DNA of 64,000 bases from contig DATJRY010000017.1 in assembly GCA_035504415.1 (NCBI GenBank), positions 1 to 64,000 of the forward strand, in the 5' to 3' direction. The first letter of the stretch is position 1, and the number at the start of each line of letters is the position of its first letter. The stretch comes from Candidatus Sulfotelmatobacter sp. Lineage in GTDB: Bacteria; Vulcanimicrobiota; Vulcanimicrobiia; Vulcanimicrobiales; Vulcanimicrobiaceae. The notes below the pieces were generated by a model. That model saw only the letters and a list, made by a program, of their open reading frames with translations. It ran no database searches and had not been told where the DNA came from. Below are positions 26,669-35,202 of the stretch, one piece after another. The translations under genes were made by a program, and so were the position numbers.

Positions 26669-27456
26669 TACTTCGGTGTTGCTCCGGCGCCGCAGCCGTA
26701 TGCTGCCGCGACGACAGTCGGCGTGAGCGCCTGCTCCGCTGCGGCGATGCGTCCCTGGTCGACGTCGAGCGCGCGCAGGATGTGGTCGTACGGCGTGTTC
26801 CCAAGCGTGTTCGACGTCGCGAGCTTGCGCGGATCGAAGCTGGAGATCGGGCTGTAATCCGGTAGGCCGGCGGTATCGAGGAAGTTGGGCGGATCGGTCG
26901 GCGAGGCCGGCAACGGCGTCGCGTTCGAAGGGCCGGTCGCGCTCTGGATCTGCGAGGGAAGGTCGCTGCGCATCTGGCCCATCTGCTCGGTCTCGAGCAG
27001 CCCGTCGACCAGGTTCAGCGCGTCGTTCTGGCGGTCGCGAGCGGCGCGCAGCTGCGACTGCAGCAGCGCGGCCTCTTTGTCGTCGTCGGTGGCGGGCGCT
27101 TTGGGGAAGCGGCTGGGATCGTTGAGCAGCTTGTCGATCACGCCCACGTTGTGCGCCAGCGACAGCACGACTTTGCCCAAGTAGACGCGGTCCAGGTCGA
27201 GCGCTTGGGGCGTCGAGGTCACGGCGTCGTGCGACATCTTGGCCAGCGCACGATGACCGGCGCCCAGCAGCGCGTCGTCGTTCATCAGCCCGTGCACGGC
27301 CGGCGCGACGTTGCCGCGTACCGTGTCGCAGAAGCCCTTGCTGTGCGTGCCGCCGATCGTCGGCGGCGGCGTCGCGTCGTTCGCGGCGAACGAGCCGCTC
27401 GGCGCGACCAGCAGCACGGCGAGGGCGAAACCGAGCGCGCCGGCGGTTTGCTTCAC
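26668..27456 (-). CDS. secreted protein of unknown function
   Basis: A 262-residue protein with a signal peptide (cleavage near GSFAAND). The mature protein is mostly helical by composition, with two cysteines (GFCDTV near the N-terminus, YGCGAG near the C-terminus) that could form a disulfide, and a Pro-rich stretch around residues 170-190. I recognise no family. GTG 27456 overlaps the upstream stop by 4 bp and its own stop overlaps the next start by 1 bp. Coupling to two other exported unknowns suggests one envelope-associated complex or process. Confidence 0.6.
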   Translation of the reverse strand: MKQTAGALGFALAVLLVAPSGSFAANDATPPPTIGGTHSKGFCDTVRGNVAPAVHGLMNDDALLGAGHRALAKMSHDAVTSTPQALDLDRVYLGKVVLSLAHNVGVIDKLLNDPSRFPKAPATDDDKEAALLQSQLRAARDRQNDALNLVDGLLETEQMGQMRSDLPSQIQSATGPSNATPLPASPTDPPNFLDTAGLPDYSPISSFDPRKLATSNTLGNTPYDHILRALDVDQGRIAAAEQALTPTVVAAAYGCGAGATPK

Positions 27457-28145
27457 ATGTCCTCGCCTTTCCCGGCGTGTGCGCTCGGCACGACGCTGGG
27501 GTTCTTGTCGGCGAACTGGCCGAGCGGGTTGGGCACGACCCAGATCGAGACGTCTTCGATCGCCGGGTAGAGGAAAACGGTGCGCACGCTGGCGGCGTCG
27601 GGAGCGAGGCCGAGCTTGACCAGACCGGCCGCGTTCGGATGGTCCGGATCGCCGACGGTCGCGTACGTGCTGACGCGCACGGCTTTGCCATAGGTGCAGT
27701 GTGCGCCCGTGCACAGGACGTAGTGCACGTGTGCCGGGATCTTGAAGAAGCGTGCCGGCGCGATCCCGAGCAGCGTCGGCGGCCCGTTGGGCGAGAGACT
27801 TTGCAGCGTGCTGTAGTCGGCGCCGATCAGCCGGCCGTTGACGTCGTACCAGAGCTGCGCGGGGTGCGCGACGTCGGGTGAGACCCAATCGGCGACGTTC
27901 ACGTAGCTGATCGCGCCGGTGCCGTCCTCATTCGTGTAGCGGACGTAGCCGGCGCGCTGCGCGTCGGCGATGGTGGCGTACCGGCTCGGCAGCACCCGCA
28001 TCATCTGCGCCAAGAACGCCGCTTCGGCGGCGTTGGGCGCGGGCGCCGGCGTGGCGGGCGCCATCGGCATCGTTTGGGCGGTCGCCGACAGCGGGCTGCA
28101 CAGCAGCACGGCAGCGAACAGAGCGGACCAGCGGCGTGCGATCAT
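27453..28145 (-). CDS. secreted protein of unknown function
   Basis: A 230-residue protein with a signal peptide (cleavage near SATAQTM) followed by an Ala/Pro linker. The mature domain contains SRYATIADAQRAGYVRYTNEDGTGAISYVN and a segment with two cysteines (YVLCTGAHCTYGK). This looks like a compact extracellular domain, but I cannot name it. It is the first gene of a tightly overlapping three-gene run and is translationally coupled to the next. About 30 bp separate it from another secreted unknown upstream, so four genes may be cotranscribed. Confidence 0.6.
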   Translation of the reverse strand: MIARRWSALFAAVLLCSPLSATAQTMPMAPATPAPAPNAAEAAFLAQMMRVLPSRYATIADAQRAGYVRYTNEDGTGAISYVNVADWVSPDVAHPAQLWYDVNGRLIGADYSTLQSLSPNGPPTLLGIAPARFFKIPAHVHYVLCTGAHCTYGKAVRVSTYATVGDPDHPNAAGLVKLGLAPDAASVRTVFLYPAIEDVSIWVVPNPLGQFADKNPSVVPSAHAGKGEDM

Positions 28146-28175
28146 GACGCGCGCTTCGCGGCCGTCAGCGGCGGA

Positions 28176-28838
28176 TCATGTGCCGGGGGGCGCGCTCGAC
28201 GCGGCGGCGGTTGGCGCTGCGGCGGTCGGCGCTGCGCTGGGCGTCTCGCTCGGTGACGAGCTCGGTGCGGCGGTGGGGCTGGCCGTCGGCGTCGGGTGCG
28301 GGCTCGGGCCGCGGCGGCGTCCACCGCCCGCGTTGAACGGCGGAGCGGTGCGGGCCGGCGTCGGCGTGTAGGCCGAAGTCGGCAGGTCGTTCGAGAGCCG
28401 GAACGGGAACGGCGTGCGGATCGAGAGCCGTTCGCCGACACGCACGACTTGCGCCCGGGTGACGGCGTTGAGGACCGTGCCGGGGACGGTGGGAAAGGGC
28501 ACGCTGTCCGCCGTGACGGGCAGGAGCCCGGCGACGGTGTTGAAGTTGCGCAGCGCCACGATGCGGTGCTGCTTGTGGTCCGGCGACTCGAGGCTGCCGA
28601 GGATGAGCTCGGCCTTCGTTCCCGCGGCGGCGACGACCATCGTGCCCAACATGAGCGCGTCGCGCAGGTGAACCGGAACGACCGTGCCTTCGCGAGCGCC
28701 GGGACCTAGGGTCCCGTCGGAAACGAAGACGACCGGCGTCCCGATCGCGAGGATGTCGGACGCGGGCTGGGCCCGCGCCGTTTCCCAGATGGCAACCAAA
28801 AGCAGGAAGGCCGTCGCGATGACGGCCGTCCGGCGCAC
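28176..28838 (-). CDS. secreted protein with low-complexity Pro/Ser/Ala tail, unknown
   Basis: A 220-residue protein with a signal peptide (cleavage near ARAQPA). An all-beta-looking domain of about 110 residues includes GTPVVFVSDGTLGPGAREGTVVPVHLRDAL and RVGERLSIRTPFPFRL. From about residue 150 it is a Pro/Thr/Ser/Ala tail that ends the protein and may tether it or be disordered. The family is unknown to me. It precedes the three-gene run at 25.9-28.1 kb on the same strand and follows the KGG-repeat gene by 14 bp. Confidence 0.55.
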   Translation of the reverse strand: MRRTAVIATAFLLLVAIWETARAQPASDILAIGTPVVFVSDGTLGPGAREGTVVPVHLRDALMLGTMVVAAAGTKAELILGSLESPDHKQHRIVALRNFNTVAGLLPVTADSVPFPTVPGTVLNAVTRAQVVRVGERLSIRTPFPFRLSNDLPTSAYTPTPARTAPPFNAGGGRRRGPSPHPTPTASPTAAPSSSPSETPSAAPTAAAPTAAASSAPPGT

Positions 28839-28852
28839 ACCCGGGATGGAGA

Positions 28853-29191
28853 TCAGGAAGCCTTCTTCTCCGCTTCCGCGGCTTCGGCGGCGGCCTTCTT
28901 GCCCTGTTCGATCAGAGCTTTGACCTTTTGCCCGCCCTTCTGGCCGATGGTCTCGTAGAACTCCGGGCCGTAGCGGTCGCGAGTTGCCTCGCCGCCCTTC
29001 TTGCCGCCCTTCTTGCCGATCGCCTCGTAGAACGCATGACCGTGCGCCTTCTTGGTGGCTTGGCCACCTTTGCGCCCGATCATCTCGTAGAACTCGGGAC
29101 CGTACTTTTTCTTGACGGTCTCGCCGCCTTTTTGGCCGGCTTCGCGGACAGACATGCCGCTACCGGGCTTCCGTTCGGGGGTGCTGGACAT
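28853..29191 (-). CDS. KGG-repeat general stress protein
   Basis: A 112-residue, highly charged protein built of KGG repeats (QKGGETVKKKYGPEFYEMIG, RKGGQATKKAHGHAFYEAIG, KKGGKKGGEATRDRYGPEFY, QKGGQKV), the pattern of GsiB, YciG and fungal con-10 hydrophilin-like proteins. These accumulate under stress or desiccation and are mostly disordered. It ends in a Lys/Ala/Glu-rich helix. An alternative start is the ATG at residue 13 (MSVREAGQKGG), which would remove a Ser/Pro-rich leader. It is divergent from the cyclophilin gene. Confidence 0.88.
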   Translation of the reverse strand: MSSTPERKPGSGMSVREAGQKGGETVKKKYGPEFYEMIGRKGGQATKKAHGHAFYEAIGKKGGKKGGEATRDRYGPEFYETIGQKGGQKVKALIEQGKKAAAEAAEAEKKAS

Positions 29192-29279
29192 CAGTGGGGG
29201 TGAACCTCGTGGATGATAATCGACCTATCTCAGTAACGTAAGCGAACCTTCTCTTGTTGTCGGTTGCTTGGGGGCCTAA

Positions 29280-30758
29280 ATGAAGGTTCGGAGATTGGTC
29301 CTCGCCGCTGCGGTCGTTGTTGCGGCGAGCGCCTCCCTCATGCCGGTTTCCGCTGCCCCCGCAGGGGAGGAGCCGGGGTACCGGCGGCTGGTGGAGCTCG
29401 AAAGCACCCGGACGTTCTCTGACGTTCTGACCGCTGCATTGGCATCCGGAGATCCCGATGTTGCGGGACGGGCAGCGCTCGCGCTCGGGAGGACCCGAAG
29501 CGCGCGAGCGGCCGGGCCTCTATTTAACGCGACCGCCGCGCGAGTCGTTCCCGTTCGAGCGCTCGCCGTGTACGGATACGGTTTACTTTGCGGAGCGGTG
29601 AATGTTCCGTTGGAGCCCATCGCTCGCTCGCTCCATGATCCAGCCGGAGCAGTCCGGGTTGCGGCGGCCGATGCCGCCTGGCGGGCCAAGGTCGCCGATC
29701 GTCCGGGCAGCGTCGCGTTGCGGGTTCCGCTGCTCGCGCTGCTGCGATCCGACCCGGACCCCGTCGTCCGGTCCCGGGCTGCGATTGCCCTGTCGGGCTG
29801 GCGGGAGGGGCCGGACGGCATCTGGATCGCCGATGCGATCCAGCATGCGTTCCATGCCGAGCAGAATCGCACGGTCCGCTGGGCTGAGGCTTGGACGCTC
29901 CGGCGGGCGTACGCGATAACCACCGCCCCGGCCACCGTGCGGACGGGGCTGCGGGACCCCGACGAGCTGGTCCGCATCCAGTTCCTGGACCTCGAGGCGC
30001 GCCGTCACGACCGCGACGGGCTGGCATGGGTGACGCCGCTCGTGCGCGACCCGTCGTGGCGGGTCGCCGAGCAGGCGACCGAGACCGTGCGGGTGCTCGA
30101 GGGCAAGCCCCGCACCGAGCACCTCACCGCCATTCCGGACGGCGTCGTGACGCCCACGCCCGCGCCCGTCGATACCGAGCCGGCACTGCCGCGGCCGGCC
30201 GGACTGGGCCCGCCGCGCGCCCCGACCGCCGCCGACGCGCGGCTCGATGTGCCGCTGCGTCCGTCGACCAGCGCGCTGATGGACGGGCCGATGCCGGGAC
30301 CGCACCCGCGCGTGCGCATCGGCACGACCGAAGGGACGATCGTCGTGCGGCTGTATCCCGAGTGGGCGCCGTTGACCGTCGCCAACTTCTTGCATCTCGT
30401 CGATCGCGGTTACTACGACGGCTTGCGGTTCTTCCGCATCGTGCCGGACTTCGTGGTGCAAACCGGTGATCCGACCGACACCGGCGACGGCGACGCCGGC
30501 TACACGATCCCCGCCGAAGAGAACCCGTTGCCGCAACGCGCGGGCGTCATCTCGATGGGGCTGAACTACACCGACGGGCCGCATCCCGGGCCGATTCGCG
30601 ACTCGGCCGGCACGCAGTTCTACATCACGCTCTCACCGCAGCCGCACCTCGATCGCGACTTCACCGTCTTCGGCGCGGTCGAAAGCGGTTTCGCGACGCT
30701 CGGCCGCCTGACCGAGAGCGATCGCATGACCCGCGTCGAGCGCCTCTCCGACGACTAA
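29280..30758 (+). CDS. exported cyclophilin-type peptidyl-prolyl isomerase with HEAT-like repeats
   Basis: A 492-residue protein. A signal peptide ends near VSAAPA. Residues about 40-280 are HEAT-like helical repeats (DPDVAGRAALALGRTRSARA, DPAGAVRVAAADAAWRAKV, DPVVRSRAAIALSGW). A Pro-rich linker follows. The C-terminal cyclophilin domain (about 335-490) has GTIVVRLYPEWAPLTVANFLHLV, GLRFFRIVPDFVVQTGDPT and GTQFYITLSPQPHLDRDFTVFG. It catalyses proline isomerisation, presumably in the periplasm, with the HEAT array as a client- or partner-binding scaffold. The stop overlaps the convergent proline dehydrogenase gene by four bases. Confidence 0.9.
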   Translation: MKVRRLVLAAAVVVAASASLMPVSAAPAGEEPGYRRLVELESTRTFSDVLTAALASGDPDVAGRAALALGRTRSARAAGPLFNATAARVVPVRALAVYGYGLLCGAVNVPLEPIARSLHDPAGAVRVAAADAAWRAKVADRPGSVALRVPLLALLRSDPDPVVRSRAAIALSGWREGPDGIWIADAIQHAFHAEQNRTVRWAEAWTLRRAYAITTAPATVRTGLRDPDELVRIQFLDLEARRHDRDGLAWVTPLVRDPSWRVAEQATETVRVLEGKPRTEHLTAIPDGVVTPTPAPVDTEPALPRPAGLGPPRAPTAADARLDVPLRPSTSALMDGPMPGPHPRVRIGTTEGTIVVRLYPEWAPLTVANFLHLVDRGYYDGLRFFRIVPDFVVQTGDPTDTGDGDAGYTIPAEENPLPQRAGVISMGLNYTDGPHPGPIRDSAGTQFYITLSPQPHLDRDFTVFGAVESGFATLGRLTESDRMTRVERLSDD

Positions 30759-31642
30759 CGAGAGAGCATCGAGCGCAGGGCGAAGAAGGCGTTCTCGGGG
30801 CGTTCGGTGATGCGGCGGTAGAAGTAGCCGGCCCAGTGCGTTCCGTACGGCACGTACACGCGCAGCCGCCAGCCGTCGGCGACGATGCGCCGCTGTACGT
30901 CGGGCCGCACGCCGTAGAGCATCTGGAACTCGAAGCGGTCGGGGCCGATGCCGCGCTCGCGGGCGAACCGCTGGACCGCGGTGATCAGGCGTTCGTCGTG
31001 CGTCGCGATGCCGGGATACATGCCGTGCTCGAGCAGCGACTCCGCTTCGCGCAAGTACGCGCGGCGAATCGTCGGCATGTCCTTGTAGGCGATCGCGGCC
31101 GGCTCCGCGTAGGCGCCCTTGCACAGCCGCACGCGCATTCCGGCCGCGATCGCGCGCTCGACGTCGTCGGGCGTGCGCCGCAGGTAGGCCTGGAGCACCG
31201 GACCGACGGCGCGTCCTTCGCCGAACGCCTGGTCGACGATGCGCAGGGTCGCGTCGGTGACGGCGCTGCCCTCCATGTCCACGCGCACGAACGGATCGGG
31301 CGTGGCGGCCGCGGCGTCGCTGATCGCGCGCAGGTTCGCGAGCGCGATCTCTTCGCCGACCAACAGGCCGATCGCGCTCAGCTTCACCGAGACGTTGGTG
31401 TCGACGCCCGATCCACGCACCGCCGCGAGCAGTTGCAGGTACGCGTCGCGCGTGCGCTCGGCTTCGGGCAGGGACACGACATCTTCGCCCAGGAAGTCGA
31501 GCGTCGCGCTCATCCCGTGCTCGTTCAGCGTCCGCACCGCCGACAAGGCGTCCTCGGCGCTCTCGCCGGCGATGAAGCGTTTGGCCAAGAAGAAGAATCG
31601 CCGCTGAAACGCCGGGGTTTGGATAACGTCGAGGACTGCCAC
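30755..31642 (-). CDS. proline dehydrogenase
   Basis: A 295-residue FAD-dependent proline dehydrogenase, which oxidises L-proline to pyrroline-5-carboxylate. Family motifs are present: SVKLSAIGL, RVDMEGSAVTD, RLCKGAYAEP, ATHDERLI, FEFQMLYGVRPD, RVYVPYGTHWAGYFYRRITERPEN. The length matches the monofunctional, PutB-like form of Gram-positives, Deinococcus and relatives rather than proteobacterial PutA. No pyrroline-5-carboxylate dehydrogenase lies next to it; the aldehyde dehydrogenase at 12.7 kb does not look like one. Confidence 0.95.
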   Translation of the reverse strand: MAVLDVIQTPAFQRRFFFLAKRFIAGESAEDALSAVRTLNEHGMSATLDFLGEDVVSLPEAERTRDAYLQLLAAVRGSGVDTNVSVKLSAIGLLVGEEIALANLRAISDAAAATPDPFVRVDMEGSAVTDATLRIVDQAFGEGRAVGPVLQAYLRRTPDDVERAIAAGMRVRLCKGAYAEPAAIAYKDMPTIRRAYLREAESLLEHGMYPGIATHDERLITAVQRFARERGIGPDRFEFQMLYGVRPDVQRRIVADGWRLRVYVPYGTHWAGYFYRRITERPENAFFALRSMLSR

Positions 31643-31775
31643 GAGCGGCGCCCTTCGGGCAGGCGGCGGCGCCCCCCTCGGGTACGAGCGGGGAGGGCTG
31701 AACCGGACTATTGCTTATCAGGACTTTTGCATTTGGCGGATAGGCGAGGGACCCGCGCGGCGGGAACGAGGGATC

Positions 31776-32171
31776 ATGGCGTGGCGCGTCCTGGTCGCAG
31801 ACGACGACCCGGAAATCTGCACCCTGATCAAGACGATCCTCTCGAAGGGGCCGTACGACATTACGCTCTGCAACGATGCCGAGAGCGCGCTGGTGCACAT
31901 CCAGCGCGAGGAGCCGTACGACATCCTGATCAGCGACTTCATGCTGCCGGGTATCTCGGGGATCGAGCTGATCACGCAAGTGCGCCAGAACGCCGCGACC
32001 GCGCGCATGCCGATCGTCATGATCAGCGGCCACAGCAACTACGCGATGGACGCGCGAGCCAAGTCGGCCGGCGCGAACGCGTTTCTGAACAAACCCTTCA
32101 CACTCTCGCAGCTGCGAACGACCGTTCATCAGCTCTTGACCGACCCGCTCCAGTCCGTCCTCGGCGCGTAA
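31776..32171 (+). CDS. stand-alone response regulator receiver protein
   Basis: A 131-residue CheY-like receiver domain without an output domain. The acidic triplet is D9-D10-D11 (VADDDPE), the phosphoacceptor is D54 (LISDFMLPG), and the conserved Thr/Ser and Lys positions are in VMISGHS and LNKPF. It ends shortly after the receiver fold, so it signals by protein contact. No histidine kinase is adjacent. GAGGGATC precedes the ATG. mntP follows after 19 bp, possibly in the same transcript. Confidence 0.93.
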   Translation: MAWRVLVADDDPEICTLIKTILSKGPYDITLCNDAESALVHIQREEPYDILISDFMLPGISGIELITQVRQNAATARMPIVMISGHSNYAMDARAKSAGANAFLNKPFTLSQLRTTVHQLLTDPLQSVLGA

Positions 32172-32190
32172 CGCCGCGGTTCGCGCGCCG

Positions 32191-32763
32191 GTGACGCTCG
32201 CGGCGCTCGCGAAGATCGTCGTGGTCGCGTTCTCGCTCGGGCTCGACGTCTTCGCGGTCTCGGTCGGGGTCGGGATGCGCGGCACCGGCGGCGCGCTCAA
32301 GGTCCGCATCGGGCTGGCGTTCGCGACCGCCGAGGTGTCGATGACGCTGATCGGCGTCGGCATCGGCCGGGTGGCCGGGCACCTGCTCGGGGAGGGGGCC
32401 GCGTACTTGGGCTTCGCGGCGCTGGTCGGCGTGGGCTGTTACATGATCCACGAGGCACGAGCGCAAACGGAACCGGGCGATGGCTTCGACCTCTCGCGCG
32501 GCTGGGGACTCGTCCTGGGCGCCCTCTCGATCAGCTTGGACTCGCTGGGGATCGGTTTCTCGATCCTCTTCATCGGCGTGCCGCTGGTGGTCAGCATCGT
32601 CTGCATCGCCGTCGCCTCGCTCGTCTCGACCACGCTGGGGCTGCTGCTGGGGCGCCGCATCGGCGCGATCGGCGAGGAGAAGGCCGCGCTCGGGTCGGGC
32701 GTCGTCCTGATCCTGACGGGCCTGGCGTTCGGTGTCCTCAAGTACTTTCACGTCGGCGGCTGA
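32191..32763 (+). CDS. mntP: manganese efflux pump MntP-like
   Basis: A 190-residue, six-span membrane protein of the MntP family (formerly DUF204). It has the two inverted signature motifs with membrane aspartates, FSLGLDVFAVSVGVG and SISLDSLGIGFS. It likely exports Mn2+ across the inner membrane. GTG 32191 starts just after the receiver gene. I saw no room for an Mn-sensing yybP-ykoY riboswitch in the 19-bp gap, so regulation would be from further upstream. Its 3' end overlaps the kamB-like start. Confidence 0.9.
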   Translation: MTLAALAKIVVVAFSLGLDVFAVSVGVGMRGTGGALKVRIGLAFATAEVSMTLIGVGIGRVAGHLLGEGAAYLGFAALVGVGCYMIHEARAQTEPGDGFDLSRGWGLVLGALSISLDSLGIGFSILFIGVPLVVSIVCIAVASLVSTTLGLLLGRRIGAIGEEKAALGSGVVLILTGLAFGVLKYFHVGG

Positions 32764-33643
32764 GTCGCTCTACGCGCTGGCGACGAGCGCGGCGCGCAGC
32801 GTCGTCGTGGTCGGGACGGCGAAGAACGCCGGCAAGACGACGACCTGCAACGCGCTGCGCGCGATCGCGTACCGCCGCGGCGTGCCGGTCGCGCTGACGT
32901 CGATCGGACGCGACGGCGAGCCGGCCGACGCGCTCGACGGCGAGGCGAAGCCGCGCGTGCGGCTGGCGGCGGGGACGCTGGTCGCGCTGGCGGCCGGGGT
33001 CGTGCCGCGAACGCCGGCGCTCGAGATCCTCGAGACGGGCGCGTCCGGCGCGTTGGGCGCGACGGTGTTCGCCCGCGCGGTGCTGCCGACGGTGTGCGAG
33101 ATCGCCGGCCCGCCGACCGCCGGGGCGATGCGCGCCACCATCGACCGGCTGTGCGCGCTCGGTGCGGGGCCGGTGCTCGTCGACGGTGCGATCGACCGGG
33201 TCGCCGCGCTGGCCGGCGGTGACGACGCGGTCATTGTCGCGACCGGGGCGGCCAGCGGCACGACCGTCGCGCGCGTCGCCGCGGCGGCCGCCGACGTCGT
33301 CGCGCGCCTGACGATCCCCGGCCGCGATCCCGTCAACGAACGCGCGCGGGTCGTGCTGCTGGCCGGCGCGCTCGACGCGCGCGACGCCGAAGCCCTATTG
33401 GCCGACGCGGCCGGGGCGACGGTCGTCGTCGAGGATCCGACCCGCATCGCGATTCGCGGCGCGCTGCTGGCGCGCGTGCGCGCGGTGGTCGATCTCCGCT
33501 GTGAGCGGCCGCTGCGCGTGGTCGCTTGCACGACCTCACCGGTCGGCCGCGAGACGACGCTCGCGCCGCGCGCGCTGGTCGAGGCCGTCGCGCGGGCGAC
33601 CGGACTGCCGACGTTCGACGTCGTGGCGGACCTGGTCGCGTGA
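32732..33643 (+). CDS. kamB: KamB-like aminomutase reactivase subunit (P-loop)
   Basis: A 303-residue protein with an early P-loop (GTAKNAGKTTTCNAL), then TSIGRDGE and PRVRLAAGTLVA, a pattern I associate with KamB of lysine-fermentation clusters. KamB with the MutS-like KamC is annotated as the reactivase of B12- and PLP-dependent lysine 5,6-aminomutase. GTG 32732 overlaps mntP by 32 bp; no better downstream start precedes the P-loop. The kamC-like gene follows with a 4-bp overlap. No kamD/kamE mutase genes are in the window, so the client enzyme is unknown. Confidence 0.75.
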   Translation: MSSSTFTSAAESLYALATSAARSVVVVGTAKNAGKTTTCNALRAIAYRRGVPVALTSIGRDGEPADALDGEAKPRVRLAAGTLVALAAGVVPRTPALEILETGASGALGATVFARAVLPTVCEIAGPPTAGAMRATIDRLCALGAGPVLVDGAIDRVAALAGGDDAVIVATGAASGTTVARVAAAAADVVARLTIPGRDPVNERARVVLLAGALDARDAEALLADAAGATVVVEDPTRIAIRGALLARVRAVVDLRCERPLRVVACTTSPVGRETTLAPRALVEAVARATGLPTFDVVADLVA

Positions 33644-35202
33644 TCGTCGACGCCGCGACCGCCGAACGTATCGGCCTCGATTGGCTGCGCGCGGCGCTGG
33701 CGCCGGTCGGCGCGTTCGGTCGCCGCCACGACGAGCAGGTCGCGCCGTACGGGCCCGGCGACGAGGACGCGGCCCGCGCCGAGATCGTGCGCGTCGTGGC
33801 GGCGGCGGCGTCGCTCGACCCGCACGGCGTCGCGCGCGTGCGCGCCGCGCTGCGCGCGGTTCCCGAGCCGACGCCGATCGTGGCGCGCGCGCGCGTCGGC
33901 GACCCGCTCGGCGACGTCGACTTCTACGAGTTGGGCCGCTTGGTCGACGCGCTCGACGCGTTCGCGCGCGCATGGGACGGCGCCGGCGGTGCACCCGAGG
34001 GGCGGCCGCCGCGGCTCGACGCGCTCCGTGCGGTGCTGGCCCCGGGCCGCGCCCAAGCGGGCTTCTACCTGGCCGATGCGTTCGGCGCCGGCCTGCGTGC
34101 CGCGCGCCAAGCGTATGCGATCGCGCAAGCCGACCTCGAACGGCGGCAAGCAGCGCTCGCCGCCGAGGTGCGTGCGATCTGCGGCGTCGACGCGGTCGGC
34201 GAAGAGTTCGTCGTTCTGCGCGACGCGTACGCGGGTCCGCTGCCGGCCGGCGTGCACGTCGTGCGCGAGACGCCGACCTATCGGCTCGTCTCGCTCGCGC
34301 TGATCGCCCCCGAGCGCGATGCCGCGTTGACCGCGCTGAGCGAAGAAGAAGAGCGCGCGCGGCGCGCGTTGGCCGAACGCGTCGCTGCTCACGCCGAGCC
34401 GATCGCCGCGGCGACGCGCGCGCTCGGCGCGCTCGACCGTTTCTTGGCGCGGGTCGCGTTCGCGCAGCGCTGGAGCGGCTGCGTCCCGGAGTTCGGCGCG
34501 GACGTTGCGTTCGACCAGGCCACCTTCGCGCCGTTGGCGGAGGCGCTGGCGGCTCGCGGCCGCCGCTACACGCCGCTCTCGCTCGCGCTGGCGAACGTCG
34601 CGGTGCTGACCGGACCGAACATGGGCGGCAAGAGCGCGGCGCTGGCCACCACCGGATTCCTCGCCGCCTGCGTCGCGCTGGGCGCGCCGCCGCCCGCGCG
34701 CAGCCTGCGCCTGCCGCTGTTCGCGCAGATCGCGTGGGTCGGCGGCGACGGGCCGGCCGAGCGCGCGCGGCTGCTCTCCTCGTACGCCGCGGAGGTCGTG
34801 CGCGCGCGCGAGGTGCTCGGCGTGGCCGGTCCGCGCGCGCTGGTGCTGATCGACGAGTTCGCGCGCACGACCGGGCCGCGCGAGGGCAAAGCGCTGCTGA
34901 TCGCCTTTCTCGAGGCGGTGCGCGCGCGCGGCGCGTTCGCGCTCTGCGCGACGCACTTCGACGCGATCGCCGAAGCCGCCGGGGTCGCGCACCTGCGCAT
35001 CGCCGGCGTGCGGGACGAGCTGCTGACGTCGATCGACGCGCGCGACCTCGATGCCGCGCTCGATGCGATCAACGCCGCGATGGATTACCGCGTCGTCGCC
35101 GCGCACGAGTCGCGCGCGGCCTCCGACGCGCTTGCGCTGGCCGCGCTGCTCGGCGTGGACCCCGCCTTGGTCGCGCGCGCCCGCGAGCTGTACGGGCCTT
35201 AG
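33640..35202 (+). CDS. kamC: KamC-like reactivase ATPase (MutS-related)
   Basis: A 520-residue protein whose C-terminal half is a MutS-type ABC ATPase: Walker A GPNMGGKSAAL, signature-like ARLLSSYAAEV, Walker B ALVLIDEFARTTGPREG and ATHFDAIAE. It lacks the mismatch-recognition domains of MutS and is much shorter than MutS2, which fits KamC, the ATPase partner of KamB. GTG 33640 overlaps the kamB stop (GTGA), so the two are translationally coupled. It is convergent, with a 4-bp overlap, on the gamma-glutamyltransferase gene. Expected role: exchanging damaged cobalamin in an aminomutase; the mutase is not here. Confidence 0.78.
   Translation: MIVDAATAERIGLDWLRAALAPVGAFGRRHDEQVAPYGPGDEDAARAEIVRVVAAAASLDPHGVARVRAALRAVPEPTPIVARARVGDPLGDVDFYELGRLVDALDAFARAWDGAGGAPEGRPPRLDALRAVLAPGRAQAGFYLADAFGAGLRAARQAYAIAQADLERRQAALAAEVRAICGVDAVGEEFVVLRDAYAGPLPAGVHVVRETPTYRLVSLALIAPERDAALTALSEEEERARRALAERVAAHAEPIAAATRALGALDRFLARVAFAQRWSGCVPEFGADVAFDQATFAPLAEALAARGRRYTPLSLALANVAVLTGPNMGGKSAALATTGFLAACVALGAPPPARSLRLPLFAQIAWVGGDGPAERARLLSSYAAEVVRAREVLGVAGPRALVLIDEFARTTGPREGKALLIAFLEAVRARGAFALCATHFDAIAEAAGVAHLRIAGVRDELLTSIDARDLDAALDAINAAMDYRVVAAHESRAASDALALAALLGVDPALVARARELYGP

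Noticed and set aside
32172-32190. yybP-ykoY manganese riboswitch ahead of mntP
   Set aside because: The gap is only 19 bp, far too short.
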